NCBI RefSeq assembly: GCF_022539505.1
Contig: NC_061508.1
Location: forward strand, 345,353,484-345,417,483
DNA length: 64,000 bases
Direction of reading: 5' to 3'
Source of the DNA: Lolium rigidum
Lineage: Eukaryota > Streptophyta > Magnoliopsida > Poales > Poaceae
In this document: one piece after another, positions 34,429 through 46,610 of the stretch
Numbering within the stretch: the first letter of the stretch is position 1
Layout of the letters: every line of letters begins with the position of its first letter
The notes under the pieces: generated by a model
The model's input: only the letters and a program-made list of their open reading frames with translations
What the model was told of the DNA's origin: nothing
The model's database searches: none
Position numbers and translations under genes: made by a program

Positions 34429-35274
34429 CTACAGTACTTGGGCTTTACCCTTACCTTTCTTGTTCTTTTTCTTACTCTTTGGCTTAGGGAATATATGACT
34501 ACCCCCGGGTGTAGAGGTGAATTTTAGGGTGCCTTCTCTCATGTCTATGACTGCTCCCAATAGTTTCAGCAGGGATCTTCCGAGTGTGATTTGTCCTGTT
34601 CCTGCGCATTTAATGACAAGATGATCAATGGATATTGTTCTCCCAAGAATGGTTGTATGCACACCCTCAGCTATTCCTTTAGGAATTATAACAGAGTTAT
34701 CAATAAGAGTTATTCCTTCTCCCCCTTCAGCAAATTCCCAAAGTTTCAAAGATTTATGAATACTCTTAGGCATTAGGCAAAATTCAGTCATAATATCACA
34801 ATTAGCATGAAGAGTTTGGTCACCTATGACAATTTTAATAGTAGGATCCCATAATGAAGGTTCAGAGTTCACTAAAACTTGATCAAGACGGTTACGAATA
34901 TATCCATAATTTTCATTTAAGCGAGATGCACTTGTCTCAAGAGTGTTTAATCTATTATAAATGCTAATAAGGGCTGAATCAAAGTTATTAGCTGAATCAT
35001 GTGATGCAACCAACTTCTTTATGGCATTAAAAGCTTGATCCCCATTGCAATGAAGGAAATCTCCTCACACTAGAGCATCCAAGGCATATCTATAGCGAAT
35101 CATAAGACCAAAATAAAAATTACTAAGGAGTAAACTTAGAGTCATTTGAGGTTCAGCTTTACGATAAGAAGTAAAAATCCTGGACCAAGCATCTTTAAAA
35201 CTTTCCTCATCCCCTTGTTTAAAAGTAAAAACTAATTCCTCAGGTGAAGAAGTAACAGGTACAGAGCTAGACAT
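34429..35274 (-). pseudogene. Gag/aspartic-protease-like ORF of Z with one stop
   Basis: ATG at 35272-35274 reads MSSSVPVTSSPEELVFTFKQ, then a gag-like helical region (FKDAWSRIFTSYRKAEPQMT). A TGA at 35065-35067 interrupts the frame, which resumes in phase to 34429. The second half resembles a retropepsin fold: NCDIMTEFCLMPKSIHKSL sits where D-[ST]-G-[AS] is expected, followed by GRTISIDHLVIKC and ITLGRSLLKLLGAVIDMREG. The catalytic triad is not conserved, so the protease is probably inactive. It ends in a Lys-rich tail. No reverse transcriptase follows. Confidence 0.7.
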
Positions 35275-35482
35275 GATAACAAAAGTAAACTAAATGCAAG
35301 TAACTAATTTTTTTTTGTGTTTTTGATATAGAGTGCAAGACAGTAAATAAAGTAAAGCTAGCAACTAATTTTTTTGTGTTTTGATATAATGCAGCAAACA
35401 AGAAAGTAAATAAAATAAAGCAAGACAAAAACAAAGTAAAGAGATTGGATTGTGGAGACTCCCCTTGCAGCGTGTCTTGATC

Positions 35483-35500
35483 TCCCCGGCAACGGCGCCA
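35483..35500 (-). promoter_or_regulatory. tRNA-Asp primer-binding site of Z
   Basis: Minus strand TGGCGCCGTTGCCGGGGA, exactly complementary to the plant tRNA-Asp 3' end, 11 bases inside the 5' LTR. Confidence 0.9.
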
Positions 35501-35511
35501 GAAAACAGTCT

Positions 35512-37109
35512 TGATGCGTGCAGATGACACACGTCCGTTGGGAAACCCCAAGAGGAATGTGTGATGCAGACAGTAGCAAGTTTTCCCTCAGAAAGAAACC
35601 AAGGTTTATCGAACCAGGAGGAGCCAAGAAGCACGTTGAAGGTTGATGGTGGCGGAATGTAATGCGGCGCAACACCAGGGATTCCGGCGCCAACGTGGAA
35701 CCCGCACAACACAACCAAAGTACTTTGCCCCAACGAAACAAGTGAGGTTGTCAATCTCACCGGCTTGCCGTAACAAAGGATTAACCGTATTGTGTGGAAG
35801 ATGATTGTTTGCAGAAAATAGTAAAGAACAATTGCAGTAGATTGTATGCGATGTAAAGAATAGGACCGGGGTCCACAGTTCACTAGAGGTGTCTCTCCCC
35901 ATAAGATAAAAGCATGTTGGGTGAACAAATTACAGTCGGGCAATTGACAAATAGAGAGGGCATAACAATGCACATACATGACATGATAAATATAGTGAGA
36001 TTTAATTGGGCATTACGACAAAGTACATAGACCGATATCCAGCATGCATCTATGCCTAAAAAGTCCACCTTCAGGTTATCATCCGAACCCCTTCCAGTAT
36101 TAAGTTGCAAAACAACAGACAATTGCATTAAGTATGATGCGTAATGTAATCAATAACTACATCCTTAGACATAGCATCAATGTTTTATCCCTAGTGGCAA
36201 CAACACATCCACAACCTTAGAACTTTCCGTCACTCGTCCCGCATTTAATGGAGGCATGAACCCACTATCGAGCATAAATACTCCCTCTTGGAGTTAAGAG
36301 CAAAAACTTGGCCGAGCCTCTACTAATAACGGAGAGCATGCAAGATCATAAACAACACATAGGTAATAACTTGATAATTAACATAACATAGTATTCTCTA
36401 TCCATCGGATCCCGACAAACACAACATATAGTATTACAGATAGATGATCTTGATCATGTTAGGCAGCTCACAAGATCCAACAATGAAGCACAATGAGGAG
36501 AAGACAACCATCTAGCTACTGCTATGGACCCATAGTCCAGGGGTGAACTACTCACTCATCACTCCGGAGGCGACCATGGCGGTGAAGAGTCCTCCGGGAG
36601 ATGAATCCCCTCTCCGGCAGGGTGCCGGAGGAGATCTCCGGAATCCCCCGAGATGGGATTGGCGGCGGCGGCATCTCGCAAGGTTTTCCGTATCGTGGCT
36701 CTCGGCATCGGGGGTTTCGCGACGGAGGCTATTTGTAGGCGGAAGGGCAGGTAAAGAGGCGGCACGAGGGGCCCACACCATAGGTCGGCGCGGCCGTGGC
36801 CTCGGGCCGCGCCGCCCTGGTGTTTCGCCACCTCGTGGCCCCACTTCGACTCTCCTTCGGTCTTCCGGAAGCTTCGTGGCAAAATAGGACCCCGGGCGTT
36901 GATTTCGTCCAATTCCGAGAATATTTCTTTAGTAGGATTTCTGAAACCAAAAACAGCGAGAAAACAAAGAATCGGCTCTTCGGCATCTTGTTAATAGGTT
37001 AGTTCCAGAAAATGCACGAATATGACATAAAGTGTGCATAAAACATGTAGATATCATCAATAATGTAGCATGGAACATAAGAAATTATCGATACGTCGGA
37101 GACGTATCA
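35512..37109 (-). repeat. 5' LTR of Z
   Basis: 1598 bp. Minus strand begins TGATACGTCTCCGACG and ends GTCATCTGCACGCATCA. Confidence 0.9.
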
Positions 37110-38802
37110 ATGTCCAAACTGAAACTTCCACCATGATTCATGGTTTTAGTTAGCGGCCCAATGTTCTTCTCTAACAATATGCATACTCAAACCATTTGAT
37201 CATGATAAATCACCCTTACTTCAGACAAGACGAACATGCATAGCAACTCACATGATATTCAACAAAGGTGTAATAGTTGATGGCGTCCCCGTAAACATGG
37301 TTACCGCTCAACAAGCAACTTATAAGAAATAAGATACATAAGTAACATATTCAATACCACAATAGTTTTTAAGGCTATTTTCCCATGAGCTATATATTGC
37401 AAAGACAAGGAATGAAATTTTAAAGGTAGCACTCAAGTAATTTACTTTGGAATGGCAGAGAAATACCATGTAGTAGGTAGGTATGGTGGACACAAATGGC
37501 ATAGTTTTTGGCTCAAGGATTTGGATGCACGAGAAGAATTCCCTCTCAATACAAGGCTTTGGCTAGCAAGGTTGTTTGAAGCAAACTCAAGTATAAACCG
37601 GTACAGCAAAACTTACATAAGAACATATTGCAAGCATTATAAGACTCTACACTGTCTCCTTGTTGTTCAAACACCTTAACCAGAAAATATCTAGACTTTA
37701 GAGAGACCAATCATGCAAACCAAATTTCAACAAGCTCTATGGTAGTTCTTCATTAATGGGTACAAAATACATGATGCAAGAGCTTAAACATGATCTATTT
37801 GAGCACAACAATTGCCAAATATCAAATTATTCAAGACATTATACCAATTACCACATGAAGCATTTTCTGTTTCCAACCATATAACAATGAACGAAGCAGT
37901 TTCAACCTTCGCCATGAACATTAAAAGTAAAGCTAAGAACACCAGTGTTCATATGAAACAGCGGAGCATGTCTCTCTCCCAAACAAAGAATGCTAGGATC
38001 CGATTTTATTCAAACACAAACAAAAATAAAAACATACATACGCTCCAAGTAAAGCACATAAGATGTGACGGAATAAAAATATAGTTTCACTAGAGGTGAC
38101 CTGATAAGTTATCGATGAAGAAGGGATGCCTTGGGCATCCCCAAGCTTAGATGCTTGAGTCTTCTTAAAATATGCAGGGATGAACCACGGGGGCATCCCC
38201 AAGCTTAGACTTTTCACTCTTCTTGATCATATTGTATCATCCTCCTCTATTGACCCTTGAAAACTTCCTCCACACCAAACTCAAAACAAACTCATTAGAG
38301 GGTTAGTGCATAATCGAAAATTCACATATTCAGAGGTGACATAATCATTCTTAACACTTCTGGACATTGCACAAAGCTACTGAAAGTTAATGGAACAAAA
38401 AAATCCATCCAACATAGCAAAACAGGCAATGCGAAATAAAAGGCAGAATCTGTCAAAACAGAACAGTCTGTAAATACGGATTTTTCAGGGGCACTTAACT
38501 TGCTCAGATGAAAAAGCTCAAATTGAATGAAAGTTGCGTACATATCTGAGGATCACGCACGTAAATTGGCAGATTTTTCTGAGTTACCTACAGACGGGGC
38601 TACTCAATTTCGTGACAGCAAGAAATCTGTTTCTGCGCAGTAATCCAATTCTAGTATCAACCTTACTATCAAAGACTTTACTTGGCACAACAATGCAATA
38701 AAATAAAGATAAGAAGAGGTTGCTACAGTAGTAACAACTTCCAAGACTCAAATATAAAACAAAAGTGCAGAAGTAAAATAATGGGTTGTCTCCCATAAGC
38801 GT
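37110..38802 (-). other. Internal region of X between Z and the Mutator-like element, non-coding
   Basis: It aligns with Z and Y 3' regions. The right edge GGTTGTCTCCCATAAGCG continues on the far side of the Mutator insertion at 51388 (TTTTCTTTAACGCCTTTCAG). No ORF is supported. Confidence 0.75.
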
Positions 38803-38811
38803 TTTTCTTTA

Positions 38812-38910
38812 GGGATTTCTATTTTCGTGCCCTCGGTTCCTTAATTGTGCTCAGTTTTCCCCAGCTCCTTAGTTTTTCCTTAGTTTTCCCCAAGACCTTG
38901 TCTGAAACCA
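38812..38910 (+). repeat. Left terminal inverted repeat of the Mutator-like element
   Basis: About 100 bp, inverted relative to 51288-51387 with a few substitutions. Confidence 0.92.
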
Positions 38911-39154
38911 TCACAGATGCTATAACGGCCGGTTTCCCGACGGTTGACCGTTATCTTCTGACTAGTGGGGCCACGTAGAGCCCGCAAAGACACGTCAGAC
39001 CATCCATCTTTGTTTGACCGTAAGCATCGTCTGTATCCCTGACCAAAACACGCACGAGTGGGGCTTCGGTATATCCAATGACAAGTGGGCCATGGCGCTG
39101 ATACAAGGGGCAATACACGGGTAGGAATAGATTTTTAAACGGAGCTCTACAGCG

Positions 39155-39365
39155 ATGGCACGGAGGAGGTGGCATGCGGGGTGCCGAGATGAGATCGACG
39201 TCCACAAAGAACTGCATGAGGCGAGATCAGACGCATTAGATAGATATGAACTAGACGCGTTTAACCATGCAAAGAAGAGAAGAAATGGTCGACGACATCG
39301 ACGACTACCTCAAAACTTTGACTGACCGTGTCCGACACGAACGCGAGCAATGTAGAGAAAACTAG
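39155..39365 (+). pseudogene. Coding-like, frameshifted helical segment inside the Mutator-like element
   Basis: From ATG 39155 the plus strand reads MARRRWHAGCRDEIDVHKEL then HEARSDALDRYELDAFNHAK. One frame change later, near 39275, it reads EEMVDDIDDYLKTLTDRVRH then EREQCREN and a TAG at 39363. Charged heptad-like content on both sides suggests one former coiled-coil coding exon. I do not recognise the parent gene. It may be a second captured fragment. Confidence 0.35.
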
Positions 39366-39857
39366 TGTCTCTCCTTTCGGGCGTGTATAGATGGGTGCTA
39401 GAAGAGTGTGGTGGCGAAGGGAAAGACCTCGCGGTGGTCTGTGGCGTCCAGCATAGCGGGGCGGCGTGGCCGTGCCCACGTCGGCGTGGATGCATGTTCG
39501 GCATTGGCATCAGCATGTACGTTCGGCATTGACCTCGGCGGTATCTCTGGTGTGTCAGTGATCGAATGAGGGGACGGGATTGAGGGTGCATCCCGACGGT
39601 GACCTAGCAGTGGCGTCGAGCATAGCCGTTTCGACCATGCCGATATCGGCATCGGCAAAGTTTGGAGGCTGTGGTGCTCGAATCAAAAAGGGATTTGTTT
39701 CTTGTACGCCAAAAGTGATTTGAAACAAGTTTCGTGTTGAAGGTTAGGTAACAAAAGTTTGTAACTAAGCCCAAAATTATACTAGCGCCATGGTGAGGTT
39801 CTTTTTGATAGAGCTATACGGTTGGGCAAACTTTTTTGACACTTTTTAGATAGGGTT

Positions 39858-40445
39858 CCTTGTTGTTACACGTATGGCATCATGTATGGCAAATTTGGGA
39901 TCATTTGGAGATGTTCGAAAAAATCACTTTGCTTAAACGCATGCCGTTTCGTCTCACCGAAACCAGCTTTTCTAACAAGGTGATTTATTCTACCTCCTCT
40001 AAATGACCTCAAATTTCATACAGACTGATCTTCTATACATAGATAGATAGATTGTTTCGTTTTTATATTTTTCGAACTTTTTATTTCCCTTTATAATATC
40101 CAATTGATTTTCAGGTCAAAACCTCGAAAAACAGCATCATGTATGGCATCATTTTCGCCATAAATTTCAAATTTTGTGAAACTTTCCCTTTTAGATATTC
40201 CTTGTTGTTATAGATATGGCATAATGTATGCCAAATTTGGTTAGGTCTCACTCGAAACCAGCTTTTGTAACAAGTTAGGTTTTTTCGACCTTCTCAAAAG
40301 GGATTTTTTTCTACCTTCTCTAAATGACCTCAAAAATCATACAGACGATCTTCTATACAAAGATAGGTAGATTGTTTCGTTTTTACATTTTTTTGAACTT
40401 TTATTTCCCTTTATAATACCCATTTGTTTTCAGGTCAAAACCTCA
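39858..40445. repeat. Direct duplication of about 250-280 bp in the Mutator-like element
   Basis: Copies at about 39858-40135 and 40200-40445 share TTGTTGTTA..ATGGCAT.ATGTATG, CGAAACCAGCTTTT, AATGACCTCAAA and ATTTCCCTTTATAATA, offset near 322 bp. Confidence 0.7.
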
Positions 40446-40469
40446 AATACAGAGATAGATAGATTGGTT

Positions 40470-40750
40470 CGTTTATCATTTTTACCGTGAATAGTAATGG
40501 CTACAAGAAATCGGTAATGGTCTATCAATTTTTGCGTGAAAAGTAATGGATACAACAAATCGGTGATGGTTTATCATTTTTTGCGTGAAAATTAATGGCT
40601 ACAACAAATCGGTGATGGTTTATCATTTGGGATTTTCGTGAAAATTAATGGCTACAACAAATCGGTGACGGTTTATCATTTTTTGCGTGAAAATTTAGGG
40701 CTACAACAAATCGGTGATGGTTTATCATTTTTTGCGTGAAAAGTAATGCC
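40470..40750. repeat. Tandem array of about 50-bp units, five to six copies
   Basis: The unit combines TTTATCATTTTTTGCGTGAA with AATTAATGGCTACAACAAAT and CGGTGATGG. One copy has GGGATTTTCGTG in place of the TTTTTTGCGTG linker. Confidence 0.88.
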
Positions 40751-41411
40751 TAAAAGAGTTTATAATTTTTAGCGCGTGAAAATAAATACAGAAAACCGCC
40801 CTTTAGCATACTTAGAGAGTGGAAGGTAACCGCCGACAGAGAGAGAGAGGGGTTATCCTGCCCGTTAGATCATACGATCAACGGTCGGCGGGCACGATCC
40901 GCGTGACATGGGCTAGACCAATCGGGGCAATGTTGCACGTGTGAGAGAATTTGTGGAGGGAGAGGGCAAAACCGAGTAGTATCAAGAAACCAAGGGCACC
41001 TATGTAAAAAACAGACTAAGGGATTCAAATATGAGATTTAAAAAATGGAAAATGCGTGTTTTGTACAATAAAACCCATCTTGGCCTATCTCAAACTATTT
41101 GCAATACAAATATACATGAGTGTGAGAATTGTGGCCTCATTTAGACAAAGTATGTTTTGGGGAAAGCTGTTTTGGGAAGGGCTTATTGTGGAAAACCATG
41201 CACCTTCATAGCTACTAGGTGATTTGAGAAGGCCTTTGAGAAGTGGCAATTTGTGGTAAAACTTGATTTATCTATGACTTATCTATGTTTTGAGAACTGG
41301 CAATTTGTGGTAAAGACTCCATGAGTATGTGCCACTATTTTTCGGAATTTTTTGCACATTAAATGACTCATTTAACTAGTTAATCCCATTTGTTGACTGT
41401 CTGTTGACCAA
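40751..41411. other. Mutator-like element interior without a recognised gene
   Basis: Mixed AT-rich sequence with GAGAGAGAG at about 40840. No coding frame. Confidence 0.5.
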
Positions 41412-41416
41412 CTACT

Positions 41417-42579
41417 TGTTGCCTGCCAAAACTCACCGGCGAGCAGTGGTTAAGCAACACGAAGAGCCGGGAGGCTCCCAAGGCCGCTTAGTGGACCCTG
41501 GCACCTCGCGTCGTCCCGCAAGTTTCCTGCACACGCCCTGGCGGTTGCAAGGGCGTGCCACCCGACCTAGACCCGATCGGAGAAGGTGTTAGATTGCTTC
41601 GATTGTTCCCGCATGGTAGACACGTAAACATTAAATACGAGCCCTATCGGCTCTCAGGTTGCCTCGTGGATCGGCTCAAAGAGCCGATCGCCCCATGGTT
41701 CACGCTCGGATTTGCAATGACATGGGGATCCCGCTTGATCAAAACAAAGCTAAACCAATCTACGACAGTTTAGGGTTTTCACCGCATAACCGGAACGTCC
41801 TACGCGTAGTTGGGCCTAGCAGATACGAAAGATGATGCAAACTATCCCTAGAAGAGGCCTAAAAACCAACATTACGTTAATTCCCGGAACATCCCTTCTA
41901 GGAACGGTAAACAACACCTAGCGCACTACCGGATCCTCCAACCCCAAGCATAAGGCCTAATCATGCGGATATTAAACTAATCCTTGCAGAACAAGGAGCA
42001 ACTATAACAGATCGGATCTACTAAGTATCGAACAAGCAAGATGCTGCCCTTACGCCCAGATAGGCGTAAGGGCAGCTAGGTGTCAAGGGACGGCATTGCT
42101 AAGCAGATATGCATAAGAAAAGCATCAATGCAAACCCCAAAACACCTAAGATAAGTAGTGCTACTCGCCATCAACAACGCTTCAGCACGAGTAGCACAAG
42201 GTAGACGAATAAACGTGTACCGCCTAGATCGCAAGATGCGATCTAGGCAGCATGATGCTTACCCGGAAGGAAACCCTCGAAGAAGGGGTGGCGATGCGCC
42301 TGGTTTGTGTTTGTTGTGAACGATGATTGTTGTTTATTTCATAAACCCTAGATACATATTTATAGTCCGGGGGACTTTCTAATTCCAGCGTGCACATAAC
42401 CGTGCATGGGCCAAACTCTACCTTTTAACTCTAAACACGATCTAATAAAATCCAGATACATGGGCAATTTAGCCCAAACTCTCGTGCAAGGCCGCTTCAG
42501 AGATTCTCCACGCGTATATCCTTCAAGCCCATCTCGCTTACGGCCTGTCTCCTGATATCGCCAAAATCTGGCGATAACA
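41417..42579 (-). repeat. 3' LTR of W
   Basis: 1163 bp with TG...CA ends, partner of 47889-49055. Confidence 0.93.
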
Positions 42580-42851
42580 CATGCCCCCTGGTTTTGGTAA
42601 TGATAATTCCAAAACCACTCTGTTTTTTTCCTTCGAAGGGTCACGTCGTGGCAGAGCAGCACCGTCGCAGTATTCTTCGCGATAATACCCTGCCTTCTCA
42701 ACTTTTGCACGATTGACAGCTTGAGCACCGTATCCTCGAAAACTGCTCAAGCATTGAATTTCCCCTATACCCCCTCTATTTTAACCGCATCGCACAGTTT
42801 ACTTCTTCACCCTTTTGATCCGTACTAGCCATCGAAAAACCCTCCTCCTCC

Positions 42852-43238
42852 ATGGCCTCATCCTCCTCCTCGGCTGCATCGGCTCTTTCCTTCCAATCTT
42901 CCCCTTCAGATGAGCTGATGCCAGAGCCCGGCCAACGGGAAGAGCCGGATGACCTCCTCTCCTGGGGAAGCTTCACCCCCTCCTACGAAGAGGAAGAAGA
43001 GGAGGATGAAGAGGACGACATCCCCTCCAACGAGGAAGAGGAAGAGGACGACACCTCCTCCGACGAGCCACCAGCGAAGCGATTCCGTGGCTAGGCATGG
43101 TCGGATGACGACGAAGACGACGATGATGAAGAAGAAGACGCCCCCATTGAAGGCTACGACAGTAGCGACGAGGAGCCCGCCAGCAGCAGCACCGGCAGCG
43201 GCTACGGCGGCGATGACGAGGCCAGCGACGGCTTTTAG
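42852..43238 (+). pseudogene. Antisense acidic ORF of W (additional ORF), one in-frame stop
   Basis: An ATG at 42852 in excellent context (CCTCCTCCATGGCC) opens on the strand opposite to pol: MASSSSSAASALSFQSSPSD, then long Glu/Asp runs (SYEEEEEEDEEDDIPSNEEE), then PPAKRFRG and a TAG at 43092-43094. The same frame continues AWSDDDEDDDDEEEDAPIEG to DDEASDGF and TAG at 43236-43238, so the intact form was about 128 residues. Tat-lineage plant Gypsy elements are known to carry extra ORFs, some antisense, between pol and the 3' LTR; position and orientation fit. Function unknown. Confidence 0.6.
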
Positions 43239-43372
43239 AGTAGGGGCCGCTTAGCATAGGCCAGTGGTAGCAATCTGTCCCCCTTTTGCTCTCCCTCCTT
43301 TGAGCGATCGGCTCCTTCTTTGTAAGAAATCCCTGGTTTTTCTCTGGCCGATATAAAATCGGCCTCCATACC

Positions 43373-46300
43373 TCACTGCCCATCATCCCACATGCTTGGG
43401 AAATACTTCTTGAGATGCTGGCCATTGACGGCCAATGGGAACTTCACACCGTCCAACTGTTCGAGCATGTATGCATTTCCCTTTAAAACTTGGACTACCT
43501 TGTACGGGCCATGCCAATTTGGAGACCATTTACCATACATTTTATCCTTCGTCCCCAACGGCAATACAGCCTTCCCATACCGGATCACCAACTTGGAACT
43601 CTTTTGGCTTCACTTTCTTATTATATGCACGAGCCACCTTGGCTTTATTCTCCTTGATTTTCTCAAGTGACCATAGCCTAAGTTCCGTTGCATCCTCAAT
43701 GTCGTCGCTCATCGTGGCTGCATATTCTTCGGCAGCTTAAATCATTCTGGAACGTGATCCGTCTTGACCCCGCCTTAATTTCCCAGGGTAACACGGCTTC
43801 TTGTCCATAGACCAGCTGGTATGGCGAGGTTTTTATCGTTCCAAGACACGACATGCGGTAAGCCCACAATGCCTCTGACAGCACCTCATGCCATCGTTTA
43901 GGGTGCTCGTCAATTTTCCTCTTAATCAGCTTGATCAAGCTCTTGTTGGACGCTTCAGCCTGCCCGTTTGCTTGAGCATAATATGGAGACGATCGGATTA
44001 ACTTGATCCCCATGTCATCACGGAACTTTTTCATCTCTTTCGAAACAAAGACCGAACCTCCATCGGTCGTAATAGTCCGGGGAATGCCGAATCTATGAAT
44101 GACATGTTCCAACACGAAACTGATAACATCTTTCGATGCTACTGCCTTCATAGGGACCGCCTCCACCCATTTAGTGAAGTAATCTGTAATGGCCAGAACC
44201 CACTCATGGCCTTTGCATGACGCAGGATGAATTTTGCCGATCATATCCATACCCCAACCTCGGAATGGCCAAGGTTTGATGATAGGATTCATTGCTGATG
44301 CGGGTACCATCTGAATGCTCCCAAACCTCTGGCATGCTTGACACCCTTTATAATACTGGAAACAATCTTCAAGCATGGTGGGCCAATAAAACCCCGAGCG
44401 CCTGATCAGCCACTTCATCTTGTGGGCCGACTGGTGAGTTCCACAAGCACCTTCATGCACCTCGTGCAAGAGCCGATTGGACTCGGCTGGTCCCAAACAT
44501 TTGAGAAGCAATCCTTCCAATGTCCTGTAGAACATGTCATCGCCAATCAGTACGTACTTCATGGCCTTGTATCTTACCCGTTTAGGTGCCCCCCGAGCCG
44601 GATCTTTCAAGTAATTGAAGATATCGGCTCTCCAATCATCTGGTTCCATGAACTGCACCTGAAAATCGGCTCCATCTGCTACATCCTTGTATCCTGACGC
44701 CGTCTGTGCGAGGTCGTTTGCCTCAGTATTTTGCGACCTTGGGATCCAATTGAAGCTTATATACCTGAATTGTGTCATCAGCTCACGGCATTGTATCCAT
44801 AATGGGAAGAGTGACTCGCTCTCGCACTTATATTCCTCCGTGAGTTGAGAGATCACCAATTTGGAGTCACCAAAAATCTCCACCGCTTCGCCCCAGCCTT
44901 CCAAGAGCAACTCCATTCCCTTGCGGATCGCTTCATACTCAAGCAACGTTGTTGGTACGAGGGATAGACAACCTGATAGAGAAGGAATATGTTGCCCCCC
45001 GAGGCGACACGAGTAGCACGCCGATGCCGCAACCATCTTCACAGACCGATCCATCGAAGAACATGGCCCAGGTACGCACAGATAGTGCTGATACGTCCGT
45101 GTTTATTCTTTCCGCTATAAGATCGGCTAGCGCTTGTCCCTTAACTTCTTTCGCAGGTTGATACCGGATCTCAAATTCCGATAATGCAAACATCCATTTG
45201 CCAAGTCGGCCTTTTAATACAGGAGCCGACAGCATATGCTTGATGACATTCGATTTGCATATGATGATGATTTCTGCGGACAGCAGGATGTGCTGGATCT
45301 TGGTGCAGGTAAAAAATAGACAGAGGCATAACTTCTCAATTTCAGGGTACCTTGTTTCTGCATCCAACATCCTTCTGCTGAGGTAGAAAACCACTTTTTC
45401 CGGACCATCATAAACCCGTACCACCACCGATGCGATGGACGTGTCGCCCACCGACAAGTAGATGTAGAATGGCATGTCTTGCTGCGGCGGAACTAACACA
45501 GGTGGCTTGGTTAGGTACTCCTTAATATCGTCAAATGCCTGTTGTTGCTCTGCCCCCCAGTGGAACTCCTCATCGGACTTGATCTTAACCAAGCTCATGA
45601 ACGGCTCAATTCGTCCTGACAGGTTGGAGATAAACCTTCTGACGAAATTAATTTTGCCGATGAGACATTGGAGCTCCTTCTTCGTGGTGGGTGGCTTCAT
45701 CATTCGCACTGCCTCTTGACTTTTCAGGCCGATCTCAATTCCACGTTCATGAACCAAAAAACCCAGGAACTGACCGGCCGTCACACCAAAGGCACACTTT
45801 TTCGGATTCATTCTTAGTCCGAACTTCCTCGTTCGGTCTAGGACGTGTCGCAAATCTTCTAAATGTCCGCTCGTTGAAACAGACTTCACCACCACGTCGT
45901 CGATGTAAATTTCTACCAATTTGCCGATTAAATCATGAAAGATGTAATTCATGGCTCTTTGATATGTGGCGCCGGCATTCTTCAGCCCAAACATCATGAC
46001 TACATATTCGAACAAGCCCACCGAGCCTCGGCACTCGAATGCGGTCTTGTGTATATCTTCTCGGAGCCATGAAGATTTGGTTGTAGCCGGCATTGCCATC
46101 CATGAAGCTTAAAATTTTGTGACCAGCAGCTGCATTGATCAGGGTCTCCGCTACTGGCATCGGATATTCATCCTTTGGAGTGGCACTGTTGAGGTTCCGA
46201 AACTCTATAGCAACGCGCCATCGGCCATCCTTTTTTTCCACAGGTACTACATTGGAAATCCATTCAGCGTACCTGCATGGCCTGATGAATCCGGCGTCCA

Positions 46301-46610
46301 ACATCTTCTGGATCTCCTTCTTGACTTCCACCAAGATTTCAGCCTTCATTTGTCGCGCTCGCTGCTGGAACGGCCGAAATCCTTTCTTCAAGGGGAGCCG
46401 ATGCTCAATGATGCTCCTATCTAACCCAGGCATCTCCGTATAATCCCATGCAAAACAATCTGGGTATTCTTTCAACAAGGCTATCATCGGGCCCCTCAGA
46501 TGAGGATCTAACTTTTTGCTGATAAAGGTTGGTCGTGGTTTATCCCCAGGACCGATGTCAATCTCTTCTAGCTCGTCAGCTGATGTAAACCCATACCCCA
46601 GACTTTCCAT
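43373..46610 (-). pseudogene. W pol: reverse transcriptase, RNase H and integrase with frameshifts
   Basis: In order on the minus strand: the reverse-transcriptase start FAWDYTEMPGLDRSIIEHRL and ISNVVPVEKKDGRWRVAIEF (46610 to about 46065); after a frameshift, FGLKNAGATYQRAM and catalytic YIDD at 45896-45907; the RT connection and RNase H start MFFDGS; after a second shift near 44950, RNase H EYEAIRKGMELLLEGWGE and IFGDSKLVISQL; then integrase with its HHCC zinc site (HEGACGTH...CQACQRF), the DDE core at ITDYFTKW, TTDGGSVF and QAEASNKS. A third shift precedes the C-terminal module GKWSPNWHGPYKVVQVLKGN at 43373-43591. At least three frameshifts make it non-functional. The motif set is Tat-lineage Gypsy. 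Confidence 0.92.

Larger units (their letters stand above)
30431..37109 (-). mobile_element. LTR retrotransposon Z nested in X, left edge deleted
   Basis: 3' LTR 30431-31966, internal region 31967-35511, 5' LTR 35512-37109 (1598 bp). The left LTR starts at TAGCAAGTTTTCCCTCAG, equivalent to 35574, so its terminal 62 bp are missing together with an estimated 130-150 bp of flanking X. The right junction is intact, with X resuming at ATGTCCAAACTG. The left LTR also has CGATACG where TGATACG is expected. It carries a tRNA-Asp primer site and a gag/protease-like ORF but no pol. Confidence 0.88.

Noticed and set aside
36543..36887. ORFs starting MNYSLITPEATMAVKSPP, also at 31403 and related ones at 14241, 29164, 54873
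   Set aside because: They recur inside LTRs of A, X and Z in varying lengths and strands; LTR sequence, not genes.
13877..38910. Possible single huge Mutator-like element from 13877 to the terminus at 38812
   Set aside because: The two termini point the same way and 38812 pairs with 51387 through a perfect 9-bp duplication.
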